Shown piece by piece: positions 48,474-60,238 of a stretch of 64,000 nucleotides of DNA. Below the pieces are notes generated by a model that saw only the letters and a program-made list of their open reading frames with translations, was not told the DNA's origin and ran no database searches. Position 1 is the stretch's first letter; each line of letters begins with the position of its first letter. Origin of the DNA: Antitrichia curtipendula (Eukaryota; Streptophyta; Bryopsida; Hypnales; Leucodontaceae); contig OX579640.1 in NCBI GenBank assembly GCA_951230915.1, positions 16,388,981-16,452,980 on the forward strand. The letters run 5' to 3'. A program made the position numbers and the translations under genes.

Positions 48474-51400
48474 AGTCCTTGCCACAAGAAGTGGGAAACT
48501 TGACTTCCTTGACAAGTCTCAATTTGAATGGGTGTTCAAAATTGGTGGCATTACCAAAAGAAGTGGGAAACTTGACTTCCTTAACAAGTCTCAATTTGCG
48601 TGAGTGTAGAAGCTTGGCGGCATTACCAAAGGAAGTGGGGAACTTGACTTCCTTAACATCTTTAAATTTAGATGGGTGTTCAAATTTGGTGGCATTACCA
48701 AAAGAAGTGGGGAATTTGACTTCCTTGACAAGTCTCAATTTGAATGGGTGTTCAAGCTTGGTGGCATTGCCAAAAGAAGTGGGAAATTTAACTTCCTTGA
48801 CAAGTTTATATTTGGATGGATGTTCAAGCTTGGTGGCATTGCCAAAAGAGATGTGGAACTTAACTTCCTTGAAAATTCTTAAATTCCATGAATGTTCAAG
48901 CATGATGGCATTGCCAAAGGAAGTGGGAAAATTGACTTCCTTGACAACTCTATCTTTGGATGAGTGTTCAAGCTTGGTGGCATTGCCAAAGGAAGTGGGA
49001 AATTTGACTTCCTTGACAACTCTATCTTTGGATGGGTGTTCAAGCTTGGTGGCATTGCCAAAGGAAGTGGAAAACTTGACTTCCTTGACGGAATTATATT
49101 TGGGTAGGTGTTCAAGTTTGGTGGCATTGCCAAAGGAAGTGGGAAATTTGACTTCCTTGACAACTCTATATTTGGATGGATGTTCAAGCTTGGTGGCGTT
49201 GCCAAAAGAAGCGGGAAACTTGACTTCCTTGACGGAGTTATATTTGGATGGATGTTCAAGCTTGGTGGCATTGCCAAAAGAAGTGTGGAACTTAACTTCC
49301 TTGAAAATTCTTAAATTCCATGAATATTCAAGTATGATGGCATTGCCAAAGGAAGTGGGAAATTTGACTTCCTTGACAACTCTATCTTTGGATGGCTGTT
49401 CAAGTTTGGTGGCATTGCCAAAGGAAGTGGGAAATTTGACTTCCTTGACAAGGCTATATTTGTTGAAGTGTTCAAGCTTTGTAGCATTGCCAAAGGAATT
49501 GGGAAATTTGACTTCCTTGACAAATCTATCTTTGGATGGATGTTCAAGCTTGGTGGCACTGCCAAAGGAAGTGGAAAATTTGACTTCCTTCACAAGTTTA
49601 TATTTGGATGGATGTTCAAGCTTGGTGGCATTGCCAAAAGAGGTGTGGAACTTAACTTCCTTGAAAATTCTTAAATTCCATGAATGTTCAAGCATGATGG
49701 CATTGCCAAAGGAAGTGGAAAATTTGACTTCCTTGACAACTCTAGATTTGGCTGGGTGTTCAAGCTTGGTGGCATTGCCAAAGGAAGTGAGAAATTTAAC
49801 CTCCTTGATAACTCTAAATTTGGATGGATGTTCAAACTTGGTGGCATTGCCAAAGGAAATGAGAAATTTAACCTCCTTGATAATTCTAAATTTGGATGGG
49901 TGCTCAAACTTGGTGGCATTGCCAAAGGAAGTGGAAAACTTGACTTCCTTGACGGAGTTATATTTGTGTAGGAATTCAAGCTTGATGGCATTGCCAAAAG
50001 AGGTGTGGAACTTAACTTCCTTGAAAATTCTTAAATTGCATGAATGTTCAAGCTTGATGGCATTGCCAAAGGAAGTGGGAAACTTGATTTCATTGACGAA
50101 GCTATATTTGGATGGATGTCCAAGCTTGGTGGCATTGCCAAAGGAAGTGGGAAACTGAACTTCCTTGACAACTCTACATTTGGAGGGGTGTTCAAGCTTG
50201 GTGGCATTGCCAAAAGAAGTGGGAAATTTGACTTCCTTGACGGAGTTATATTTGGATGGGTGTTCAAGCTTGGTGGCATTGCCAGAAGAAGTGGGAAATT
50301 TGACTTCTATGACAACTCTCAGTTTGAATGGATGCTCAAAGTTGGTGGCATTACCAAAGGAATTGGGGAACTTGACTTCTTTGACAATCCTCAACATGGC
50401 TGGGTGTTCAAGCTTGGTGGCATTGCCAAAGGATTTAGGGAGCTTGACTTCCTTGACAACCCTCAATTTGGATGGGTATTCAAGTTTGATGACATTGCCA
50501 AAATAAATAAAGAATTTGACTTCTTTGATAAAACTACATTTGAATAGGTGTTTTAGGTTGGCAACGTTTCTAGAAGAAGTGGGAAACCTGATTTCCTTGA
50601 GAACTCTAAATTTGAGTGAATGTTCAAGTTTGGTGGCATTGCCAAAGGAGGTGGGGAACTTCACTTCCTTGAAAATTCTATATTTGGATGGGTGTTCAAT
50701 CTTGGTGGCATTGCCAAAAAAGGTGTGGAACTTGACTTCCTTAACAAAACTACATTTGCGTGGGTGTTCAAGCTTGGTGGCATTGTCAAAAGAAGTAGGC
50801 AGTTGGATTTTTTTGAAAATTCTAGATTTTGATCGATGTTCAAGTTTGGTGGCATTGCCAAAAAAAGTGGGAAACATGAGTACTTTGAGAATTCTAAAAT
50901 TGAATGAATATTCAAGGTTGGAGGTATTGCCAAATGAAATAGGAAACTTGACTTTCTTAACTAAATTACATTTGGATGGATGTTCAAGTTTGGTGGCATT
51001 GCCAAAGAAGGTGGGGAACATGACTTCCTTGAGAACTCTAAATTTGAGTGAATGTTCAAGTTTGGTGACATTGCCAAAAGAGGTGGGAAACTTGATTTTC
51101 TTGAAAATTTTATATTTTGGATGGGTGTTTAGACTTAGTAGCATTGCCAAAAGAAACAGGGAACTTGACTTCCTTGATAAAACTACATTTAAATAGGTGT
51201 TTGAGGTTGGCAGCAATCCCAAAGGAAGTGGGAAACTTGACTTCTTTGAGAACTCTAAATTTGTACAATTGTTCAAGTTTGGCGGCATTGCCAAAGGAAG
51301 TGGGAAATTTGACTTCCTTGACATAGCTATATTTGTATGGGTGTTCAAACTTGGTGGCATTGCCAAAGGAAGTGTAAAACTTGACTTCCTTGACAATTCT

Positions 51401-51936
51401 ATTTTTACTTGGATGTTCAACCTTGAGTCCTAGACATCAATGCCAAAAGAATTTGGAAACTTGAATTCTCTAACAACTCTCTATTTGAATGGATATTCAA
51501 GCTTGGCGGTCTTGCCAATGGAAGTGGGAAACTTGTTTTCTTTGACAACTTTATATTTGGGTAGATGTTCAAGCTTCTTTAGATTGCCAATGGAAGTGTG
51601 GAATATGTTTGACTTGACAATTTTCCATTTGGACAGGTATTTAAACTTGTTGGCATTTCCAAAGGAAGTAGAGAAATTGACTTTGTTGACAACTCTCACT
51701 TCCAATGAGTGCTCAAGCTTGGCAGCATTGCCGGTGGGCACACAAAATTTATCTTTTTTGATAAATCTCCATTTGAATGGATGATCAAATTGGGTAGCAT
51801 TGTCAGAGGAATTAGAGTACATGATTCCCTTGACAACTCTCTATTTAGATGGATGTTCAAGTTTGGCGGCATTGTTGTTCAAAGTGGAAAATTGACTTCC
51901 TTGACATCTCTCCATTTGCTTTGGCAAAGACAATAG
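48461..51936 (+). pseudogene. Frameshifted LRR array continuing the PNL gene, about 40 units of 72 bp
   Basis: The sequence encodes repeats of the form LVALPKEVGNLTSLTTLSLDG, 24 residues each, 72 bp at DNA level. The frame is open from 48461 to 50155, then broken by TGA at 50156-50158 and TAA at 50504-50506 in the same frame, shifts near 51110 (an extra T), and meets more stops at 51324-51326 and beyond. Decay increases toward the 3' end; recognisable repeats continue to about 51930. Restoring the single base at 48467 would link roughly 23 further LRRs to the receptor, so either an assembly error or a very recent lesion is possible there; later stops might then simply be the 3' UTR side of a natural end at 50158. 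LRRs normally form the ligand or effector sensing face. Confidence 0.8.
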
Positions 51937-53466
51937 CACTCAAGCCTAGAGCGGCAAGCTTGTGAGCCTCAAGCGTGGAGTCTATAGCATCAAATACTCC
52001 ACAATCTTACTAAAATTTTAAAGAAAAATTAATAAATAATCTTGTAAATAGTATTATTTATTATTTATTATAGATTTTGAGACCTATAATCACGAATTTA
52101 AGTCTAACACTATGACCGTGGGGTATTATTTGTAATCTCTTTGTCACTTGCAATTATTGATGCCATTGGAATAAATACCTGAAAGTTCAATAACTGTAAA
52201 CAATTTGTGTTCTTTACAAAAAATTTAAGTTTAGTCAAAATTCTCTATTAATATGTTGGTCATTTCAACTCCAATCATAGTGGATGTGACGTCCATATGA
52301 AGGAAAAAAAATTCCATATAATTTAGGCCATTGTACACTTAAACCTTAGTTCCTTAATGCTAGAGCATAAGTGAGTTATCTAGACAACCCGTCACATCCT
52401 ACTTTGAGACATTGACATTGATGATTCTAGTTTGCACTAAAAAAAAGGTTTCAATTCATTGAAGTATTAACTAGGTGCATGCATGAACTTGTTGTCAGAG
52501 CTATCTATCGTATCTAGACGTGTACACTAGTAGGAAAACATGTGACCAAAACAACAAACTAATTAGCACTTATTTTGTTTACTTGGCAGTCTAAATTGGC
52601 TTATCGAAATTGACTCTAATTAACTCATATATTTTGTTGATTCATCTACATTGTTGCTTCCTTTGCCAATGCCCGCCACTTGGCATCCAATGTGGCAATG
52701 ATTTGCATACAATATGTTTGGATTTTACATATATTGTGGTAGTATTTTTGGATTCATTACTTGATATCCCACCACTTCAATTACATATGTAATATTGTGG
52801 TTAATATATATATCAATTTTCACATATTTACATTTCCTTCTAATTTTAATATAGGATTTATAAATACTACATGAAATGCCAAATTGTTAAATGATATTTT
52901 GTTGTTAGGTAAATTCTGCAATATTGAAATACACATTGACATATGTTCCAATAATACATATGATTTTTTTTTGATGAAATTTTTTCATATTCATCAAAAA
53001 CGTAAAATTCGTCATTTTTCTACAATTGCTATTTTTTTGTTGCCATACAAGCAATCTTTACATTATTTTTCCTCTAGAGCACCGTTTGACTTTCTACAAC
53101 AATGCAAATATAAGGATATAAATAATAATAATAATAATAATAATATATAATATTTATAATTAATTTTTAATTAATTTTTAAAATATGATTATTTATTCTT
53201 TTTTTTGCTATATTTTCACTATTGCAATCTGCAAAAAGTCAACTGGCCCTCTAAAAGCCCAGATTTTCTCTAATGAATTCTCTTTGAGAAAATAAATACT
53301 TGTCATGTATCACATAGCCATTGTACTTGAATTTTATCCTTTATAGGAAATGATAAATACATCCTTCATACAAGAGATATTCATCCTTTTCTTTAAAACA
53401 ATTGGTATATTTTTTTTGGATAGTTTTCTAGAATTGGGAACTTAAAGTCTATACTAAATTTTCAAC
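51937..53466. other. Gene-free interval 3' of the PNL gene
   Basis: AT-rich, with an (AAT)n microsatellite at about 53121-53147. No gene is supported. Confidence 0.5.
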
Positions 53467-54012
53467 TGGGGGTGGGGTGGGGTGCACTTAGCTCTACTAC
53501 ATCAAACTACGTGTGAACAAGTGGTTTTAATAAACTATAATTTCAACCTAAAATTGTGAGTACTGTTTAATAATGACTATAGATTTTTAACTCAAATATA
53601 AAATGATTTCTAGAAGAGGTTGTAAATCAACTAAAATGGCATGTTTTCCAACTCAAATAACTATAGAGAACACATTTAGATGACCAATGAATCAATATTT
53701 AACTCAAAATGAACTTTCATTACAGACTTATTTTTAGGAAAATTTGTATTCATTTTTTACACTATTTTTTCCTATATAATATAGGGGTGTAAAAGTTATT
53801 TTTCAGTTCTATAGTGTATCTTTTTACTTCAAAATTTGTAACTGGTTATTATTAACAAATAAAAAGATCAATAATCCAATACATAAACTTTCAGAGTAGG
53901 AAATTAATTCATGTTTTTTTAATTTATTTTTATGTAAAATTCAAAAAAATATATAGGAGATCTAAAGTTTTGTTCGCATGTGGATTCTAATGGACACTCT
54001 ATGTGAACTCCT
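53467..54012 (+). repeat. Left member of a large inverted repeat pair
   Basis: About 545 bp that is the inverse of 59672-60238, with the same word order (for example GTGTGAACAAGTGGTTT near 53511 against its complement near 60188). Diverged at many positions. Identity unknown; it could be an LTR or another element. Confidence 0.7.
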
Positions 54013-54839
54013 CATGGTTTTCAAGAACTTGTTCAATGAAGATACTTCCATATGACTATCATTACTTAATGCTTCATGCACATGCATGTCATCTAGTTAA
54101 ATAAAAACACAAAAACAATGCTAACTGTATTGTCATAAAATTTGCATAATATTCTATAGACATAATTCAATACTTTTTTCTTTACAAATTCTACAATATC
54201 TGGCTTAAATAACTTCTTCATTTTGTCATTGTAACCTTCTATAATTTGATTTGATTCTTGCTTTGCAATTTTTCAAACGTCATTGTTGCTTTAAATCATG
54301 GCCTCACATACATCCCAGTTTTCAAACCTGCCACTACCACTTTAATGCGTTAAAAGAAAACTAGAAATTGCCTTCTAGTTGGCCTACAATCCATTTACAA
54401 ATTCAAACCCCCTTTCTTTGCTTGAATCACCTTCCAAATTTATGTGTAAGCATATATGTTGATTTGCCCTATTTGAGCATTTTATCTCCACTATTGAAAT
54501 AAAGTGGGAACAACAAGGTTCTATGTTGCTAGTTCAAAATCCTATGGTTGGGTGTTTAAGCGTTATCTAATTTGCCTTTCAATAAATGGATAAGTACTTC
54601 TTAATAAAAATTCCTGGATGTTCCAAATTCAACTAAAATGGCTAGAAATTGCAAACCTAAAAGTTAGATTTTAGACGTTTTTAAATCATTCTAGGCCAAA
54701 ACTTTGGACCTCCAAAGTGAAGTTGCTATCCCTAAATTTGAACAAGATTACGCTATAGTGTGTTGCATGCCCTTTCCAAAATGATAAGGCACTTTATGTT
54801 TGGAGCTTCTTAGCAAATATTATAGGCAAATCATATTGT

Positions 54840-55590
54840 GGCTCTAGTTTGCACTTTTAAAGTTCACCCATCAATCTCTACTAGCTTGATTGTTCAAATT
54901 GATTTCTCTTTTTGGTATTTTGTTCAAAATTGTAACTAGAATTTGAGATTATTTTTTGATCCTAGGTGGATGAACTTTGGTTCTTTTCATCCAAAACCAA
55001 CCCTTTTGATGACTAAACTTCATCCTACTTTCCCTTCTTTAATTTTTATCTTTTTTCTAAGTGTAAGATGGTTGTAGAAACCTCTAAGGATTGTATTTAA
55101 TAATTTGAACTCAAAGTATTATTTTGGAAACCTTTAGGAAAAAATGAATTGAATTCCTAACTAATGGCTTTGCTATGAGCTTCTAGTTCTAGTTTTTTGT
55201 TTTCAAATTTCAAGATATTCTATGTTGTAGAAGACTAATTAGAATTTCTAAACTAACGAGACATTTTGATGTTTTAGACCTTTGCAAAACTTATTGGTAG
55301 ATGAAGGTTTGCTTACAATCTCTAACGACTTGATTGTTCAAATTGACTTCTTTTTGGGTGATTTGGTTCTAAATTGTGATAAGACTTTGAAGTTTTCTTT
55401 TGTTCCCAGGTAGATGAACTTTGGGTTTTTTCAACCAAAACTAGCCCTTTAAATGACTAAACTTCATCTTACTCTATCATCTTTAATTTTTATCCATTTT
55501 CTAAGTGTGATATAGTTCTCAAAATCTTTAAGGGTTTTCTATAACAATTTGAATTCAAGGTTGTATTTTGAAAACCTTTAAGAGGTTTGA
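54840..55590 (+). repeat. Direct tandem duplication, about 444-bp period
   Basis: The stretch around 54885-55140 recurs at 55329-55585; CTTGATTGTTCAAATTGA occurs at both with spacing 444, followed by the same order of words. The copies are diverged. Non-coding. Confidence 0.65.
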
Positions 55591-55609
55591 ATCTAGGCTT
55601 AACAAAACA

Positions 55610-58091
55610 AATTTGCCTCCAATATCCATATAGCCCTAGCAGTTTAAAAACTTGGTCAAAATTTGGAAAAATTGATTACAACAGAAACATCCATGGTTTT
55701 CATTTACTTATTGATTTAATGGTCGGATTTATACAAGTAGGGCCAATACCATAAGGGCACCCATTCGAGCTAACTTGCAATAGGTGTAGTTGGCTTTATG
55801 TGTAGCCTTGTTAATGGCTTGAATGGAAGAAACTTGAGAACCGATGTGAAAATGTAGAAGCTCAAGACAATCCAACATGCCTTCCTATATCAATAACAAA
55901 AATCATGATCCTCCTCTTGAGAGAAACGTTGACATAGTTCAGTAGTACATTAAGAGGGTCTTCTAAACCATAGGACTATGAGCAAAAAGTATCTTGGGTA
56001 TTTATCAACACTTGAACACCTAGAAGTCACTACAAACACTAAAAAGTCAGTGAAGAAAAAATACAATAGATATAATAAAATTGCAATAGAACACACCTAC
56101 CTTAGCCGGTATACAACTAACACTATTTCTGGGACAGTGAGTCCAAATTTGGCCTTATTGCCAAAAATTGTCCCCTAGTGCCTATTATGCTTGGTGTTGA
56201 GTTTAGCTCGAATTCTTATAATAGGATGAATACTTAACCGCATGCTGCAAGTAACTAGCTCCTCTAGCTCCTCTATCTTCCAATAAAAGAAATGTTTTGA
56301 ACTCTCATCAAGAAAGCGATGCGTGCTTCAATATGATATGATTAACAATCGCATCAAGAATAATAATGTGGTGTGAGAAAGGCAAAGTCCTCAAGAAAGG
56401 CACACACATGTTCAAGCACAAGTACAACTCAAATACCCAGTCTCGTGGCAAGAACCACATTCTCCATGTCCACTAAATCCTGGCCACCCAATTAATCCAG
56501 ACACACAAATTTCAATAAGCAAACCAACAACTAAAGGACGGCACATATTTTTAACGATGGGTGGGAATCATAACAGACGTCAAAACAACATGGCAAGAAG
56601 CTTTTCATGTCATTGAAAACAGCAAGTGCAAAGAAATCATGCCTTGTATCCATTGCAGATGAGCAGAGACCCATCTGTATTGCTAAGCTTGGATAACGCT
56701 ATCAACAGCTTTGGTTTCGATCCCACTTCCAAGCCAAACTCGAATTTCACAAATTGGTCCAACAAATGACACCCCTTGGAAAAGCTGTTGTCACCCCTCT
56801 TCGCAAATCATTGATCAGATCTTCTACTACACCAAGTTTTTAAGACAATCACCAAATTATGCATTTAGAAGATACTTTGTCTAGAACAATACACTTTCTT
56901 CTATCAAAATATTGTTAGTTCGTCGGGTTACTCATATCACAAAAGACTCCCCTATTAGATTCACATAGATATCAATGGTAAATTAATGGAGATCACACTC
57001 ATAAAGTCCATGTGCTAAGTTAGTATCAGTATAGTGCAAATGACGTTGAATTAATGTAAGTGCAATGTAATAGTCATTAACTTGGTATTACATTGGTAAC
57101 TATTAAGTTCAATTCTAGTCAACCATAACTTGATGTCAAGTTATCATAATTTAATGTCTTACAAGATCAACCTTGACATGTCATTAATAACTTTGTGAAT
57201 CTAATAGAGGGAGCATTAGAGATGCAATCCTACCACCAATCTAGCTCTCAAGGACTTCTAAATCGCACTTAAAATACTCACAATCAACGCACGAAAATGT
57301 TTGAATAACAAGATCAATGCAAGAAAGGACAAACTTTGTAGCCAAATTTAACAATGGTAGATGAAAAGCAATCCTGGAGCTCACGCATACAATGTTGCAG
57401 CATGTCGAGGAAGCGAAGAATAATGGGAAGTTGCAATTGCTGTGCATTCAATGAACTGATGACTTCCATCACATCCACCTCATTCCTACCTACACCTTGA
57501 CATTCAAAATCTACATTGAGAAAATTGATCGCAAAATCCAAGCCTTTTTTGAGGTAGAACGACCTAAGTGCAATGCTTACCTCCATTCAACACTCACAAA
57601 TCTTGATCAAAGAGCACATATTGATGTTGAGAATGCACAGAACCACAACATCAGTTCCCCTGTTGATTTTAGTTCATCTACCAATGAGCCTCTAAACCCT
57701 TGTAACTTTTGCATACGATGTCCACATAACGCATTTCCTAGTTGATTACAATCCTCCAAGAAGTGCTACTAAGAATATTCAGAACCGTATCAAAAACCAG
57801 AGCACTAGTGAATAGGCTCAACGCTTCAAGGTTGCTTCCCTTACATATCATGCTTAGGTTGAACACCCAAAGTAAAACAATAGAAAAAACATGTACGGAC
57901 ACTTTGCACTACCTTCTATACCTTCCAAAGGTCGAACGCAAAGATGCCCATCCGCGTTGATCCCGAAGTAAGGAGTCCCCCAAGTTACAACCGAAACAAG
58001 GACTCACTATCCTGCACAGTCCATTCTTCACCGCCTTCGCCACCCTGACTCCCATTACTCCGCGCCCTTGCAATCCCCCACAATCGCTTCC
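55610..58091 (-). pseudogene. Truncated ADC pseudogene (parts of exons 1-7 with introns)
   Basis: Colinear with 30570-32857 of the intact ADC gene, introns included, so it is a segmental DNA copy and not a retrocopy. It starts within exon 1 (lacking about the first 43 codons) and ends a few bases into exon 7, so the C-terminal half is missing. A 26-bp loss near 56772 corresponds to parent 31721-31746 and removes the VFPIKCNPE segment with the PLP lysine. The last codon of exon 5 has become TAG (56097-56099). Most other differences are C-to-T and G-to-A changes. Intron 2 is longer than in the parent by about 200 bp (57120-57320). No functional enzyme can be made. Confidence 0.9.
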
Positions 58092-59049
58092 TGATGGCAG
58101 ACCGAGGTTGATTGGCGGGACAGGGGAGAGTGCTGTTTGATTTATTTTTTTCCGCCATTTTTATGGATTGGAATTGATTCATTTCAGAATTTTTGAGATT
58201 CTTTGATTGCAAAATCTTGTTTTAAGTTTTTGGTATTTTGTTGGCTTAGAGGAAATTGAGAGGCTGTATCTGAGAATATTTGCTTGGCTGGTGGTTTTGC
58301 GGTGGTTGAGAAGCCGAGATTGGAGGTGGAGTCGGGCATCCTAAGGGGAAGACGAAACAATCACAGGGAGAGTGATGAGAGGCAGAAAGCAGAGTACTCC
58401 TCTCCGACTCCTCCTCAGACGAAGAGGACGACAACGTTGACGTCACTATGAAGCACATAGTGGCACAGGGCAATGTGGCGGCTCATTGATCGGTGGTTGC
58501 TCGGCCTAGCATCAATTCCATATTCTTAGAGGACGAAAATAGAGGATGATGACATCTCGGATTCCCCACCTCTTGTGAATATTTTCCCTCTCGCAGAACA
58601 CGTCCGTGGCTTTCCTCACGAGAATAATATGAATAACTTCGAAGGCAGGGGAAGTCATCTGCATCAGCTTCGGAACCGAAGAATCAACGTCCATCTTGAA
58701 TAGCTAGATTCTTTTGTTCGAGAGATGGAGGATTCACAGCCAGGGTTTAGCACTTTCAGAGTGGAGAAGCAGGTTGAGCTTGCTTTGGGTGCACTTGCTA
58801 AGGTTGATATTCCAGCTTTCCTGAAATCAAAAAACAACCTGGAAACCCTGTTTCTCAAAGGAGGGATCCCTTGCACGTCATTAGTACATGTCTCTGCTGA
58901 CTTTAAGTCCATCCTCTAGATGCTAGCCAAGCATTCAGACAGTGGAAAGTATGGTTGGTGCTTGCATTTCAATCTCTTAATTGCATAACTCACAGGCGAC
59001 TCCTACTGTTACCCCGAAATACTCTGATCCAACGTCCCAGTACAACAAG
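58092..59049 (+). other. Unidentified GC-richer segment next to the ADC pseudogene
   Basis: It abuts the pseudogene breakpoint and is gene-like in composition. One open frame, 58725-58919 plus (64 codons, from ATG, beginning MEDSQPGFSTF), reads like real protein with no simple-sequence bias, and an upstream frame at 58390-58490 encodes an acidic stretch SDEEDD followed by a stop. I recognise no family. It may be a gene fragment or a decayed gene. Confidence 0.3.
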
Positions 59050-59502
59050 TACACTAAAGATGATATTTAGTGTTGAGTGACATTTAGTGTTTTTACCCCC
59101 CTACTAGCTACAACACTAAATCTGAACTTGTCCACAATTAGTGTTAGACTTGAATGTGCCGGCTGCAAACTTCAGAGCCTTGTAACTTTTGCAAAAATTC
59201 TTCAAATAAGGGAAATGAGATGTTTTTCGGCATCTACAAAAATTGTAGATGCCGAAAAACATCTCATTTCCCTTATTTGAAGAATTTTTGCAAAAGTTAC
59301 AAGGCTCTGAAGTTTGCAGCCGCCTAGCCCTAATCGGTCCGATGCTGTCCGTGAACAGTGATATTCCGTCTGATATGACAACTCTGGTTCACATTTAGTG
59401 TTTGAATTGATATTTAATGTTACTTACTTTCATAGGGTAATTGGCTTTTAGTGTATGCCTTCGTATTTAGTGTACAAGACACTAAAAATCATCTTTAGTG
59501 TA
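59050..59502. mobile_element. Foldback element with TTTAGTGT/ACACTAAA repeats
   Basis: The ends are ACACTAAAGATGAT at 59051 and its inverse ATCATCTTTAGTGT at 59501, flanked by TA. About a dozen TTTAGTGT or ACACTAAA words lie in the outer parts, and a perfect 79-bp inverted repeat is at the centre. It shares the CACTAAA end with family F elements. About 450 bp, non-coding. Confidence 0.75.
59161..59321. repeat. Perfect inverted repeat, 79-bp arms, 3-bp spacer
   Basis: The arm 59161-59239 is exactly complementary to 59243-59321 with AAA between. Pairing stops just outside (GCC on both sides). A transcript would form a 79-bp hairpin without mismatches. Confidence 0.95.
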
Positions 59503-59671
59503 GCTGCAGGCCAACTCTGACATCCTCTAATATGATTCCAAGGCATTCAAGATTACAAGAAGTGTGATAATTACAAGGTTCACAATAACTTAACAACTAC
59601 AATGATGCCTCAAATTCCCACCATTCAACTGCAATGAAGACGTTGCAAACTCAATCAACGAGAGTCCACCC

Positions 59672-60238
59672 TTCTCGGGGAATTCACTTAGAGTATCCAT
59701 TAGAAACCACATGCAAACAAAACTTTGGACCCCCTATATATTTTTTGAATTTTAAATATAAATAAATAAATTTTGAATAAATTTATCTATTTTGAAAATT
59801 TATGTTTTGATTCATTGATATTTTTATTTTTTAATAATAATTAGTTATAAATTTTTGAAATAAAAAGATACACTATAGAATTGAAAAATAACTTTCACAC
59901 CTCTATATTGTATAAGAACAAATTGTCTAAAAAGTGAACAAAAAATTCCTAAAAATATCTCTCCATTGAAAGCTCATTTTGAGTTGAATATTGATTCAAT
60001 GGTCATCTAAATGTGTTCTCTATAATTATTTGAGTTGAAAAACATGCCATTTGAGTTCATTTTCAACCTCTTGTAGAAATCATTTCATATTTTATTTGAG
60101 CTGGAAATTTTGACAATCAAAACCTATCGTCATTATTAAACAATGCTCATAATTTTAGGCTGAAATTATAGTTTATTAGAAACCACTTGTTCACACTTGG
60201 TTTGTTGTAGTAGAACTAAGTACACCCCCCGAGCCACC
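59672..60238 (-). repeat. Right member of the large inverted repeat pair
   Basis: The inverse of 53467-54012. The two enclose the ADC pseudogene and the unidentified segment, about 5.7 kb. It lies directly beside the foldback element. Confidence 0.7.

Noticed and set aside
48480..51326. CRISPR-like array
   Set aside because: The periodic 72-bp units are whole-codon LRR repeats in a eukaryotic receptor gene with no repeat-spacer alternation.
48448..51420. 990-codon minus-strand ORF as a protein-coding gene
   Set aside because: It is the antisense of a codon-periodic LRR array. The repeat unit is open in several frames, so length is no evidence for coding; no start context, domain or splice structure supports it.
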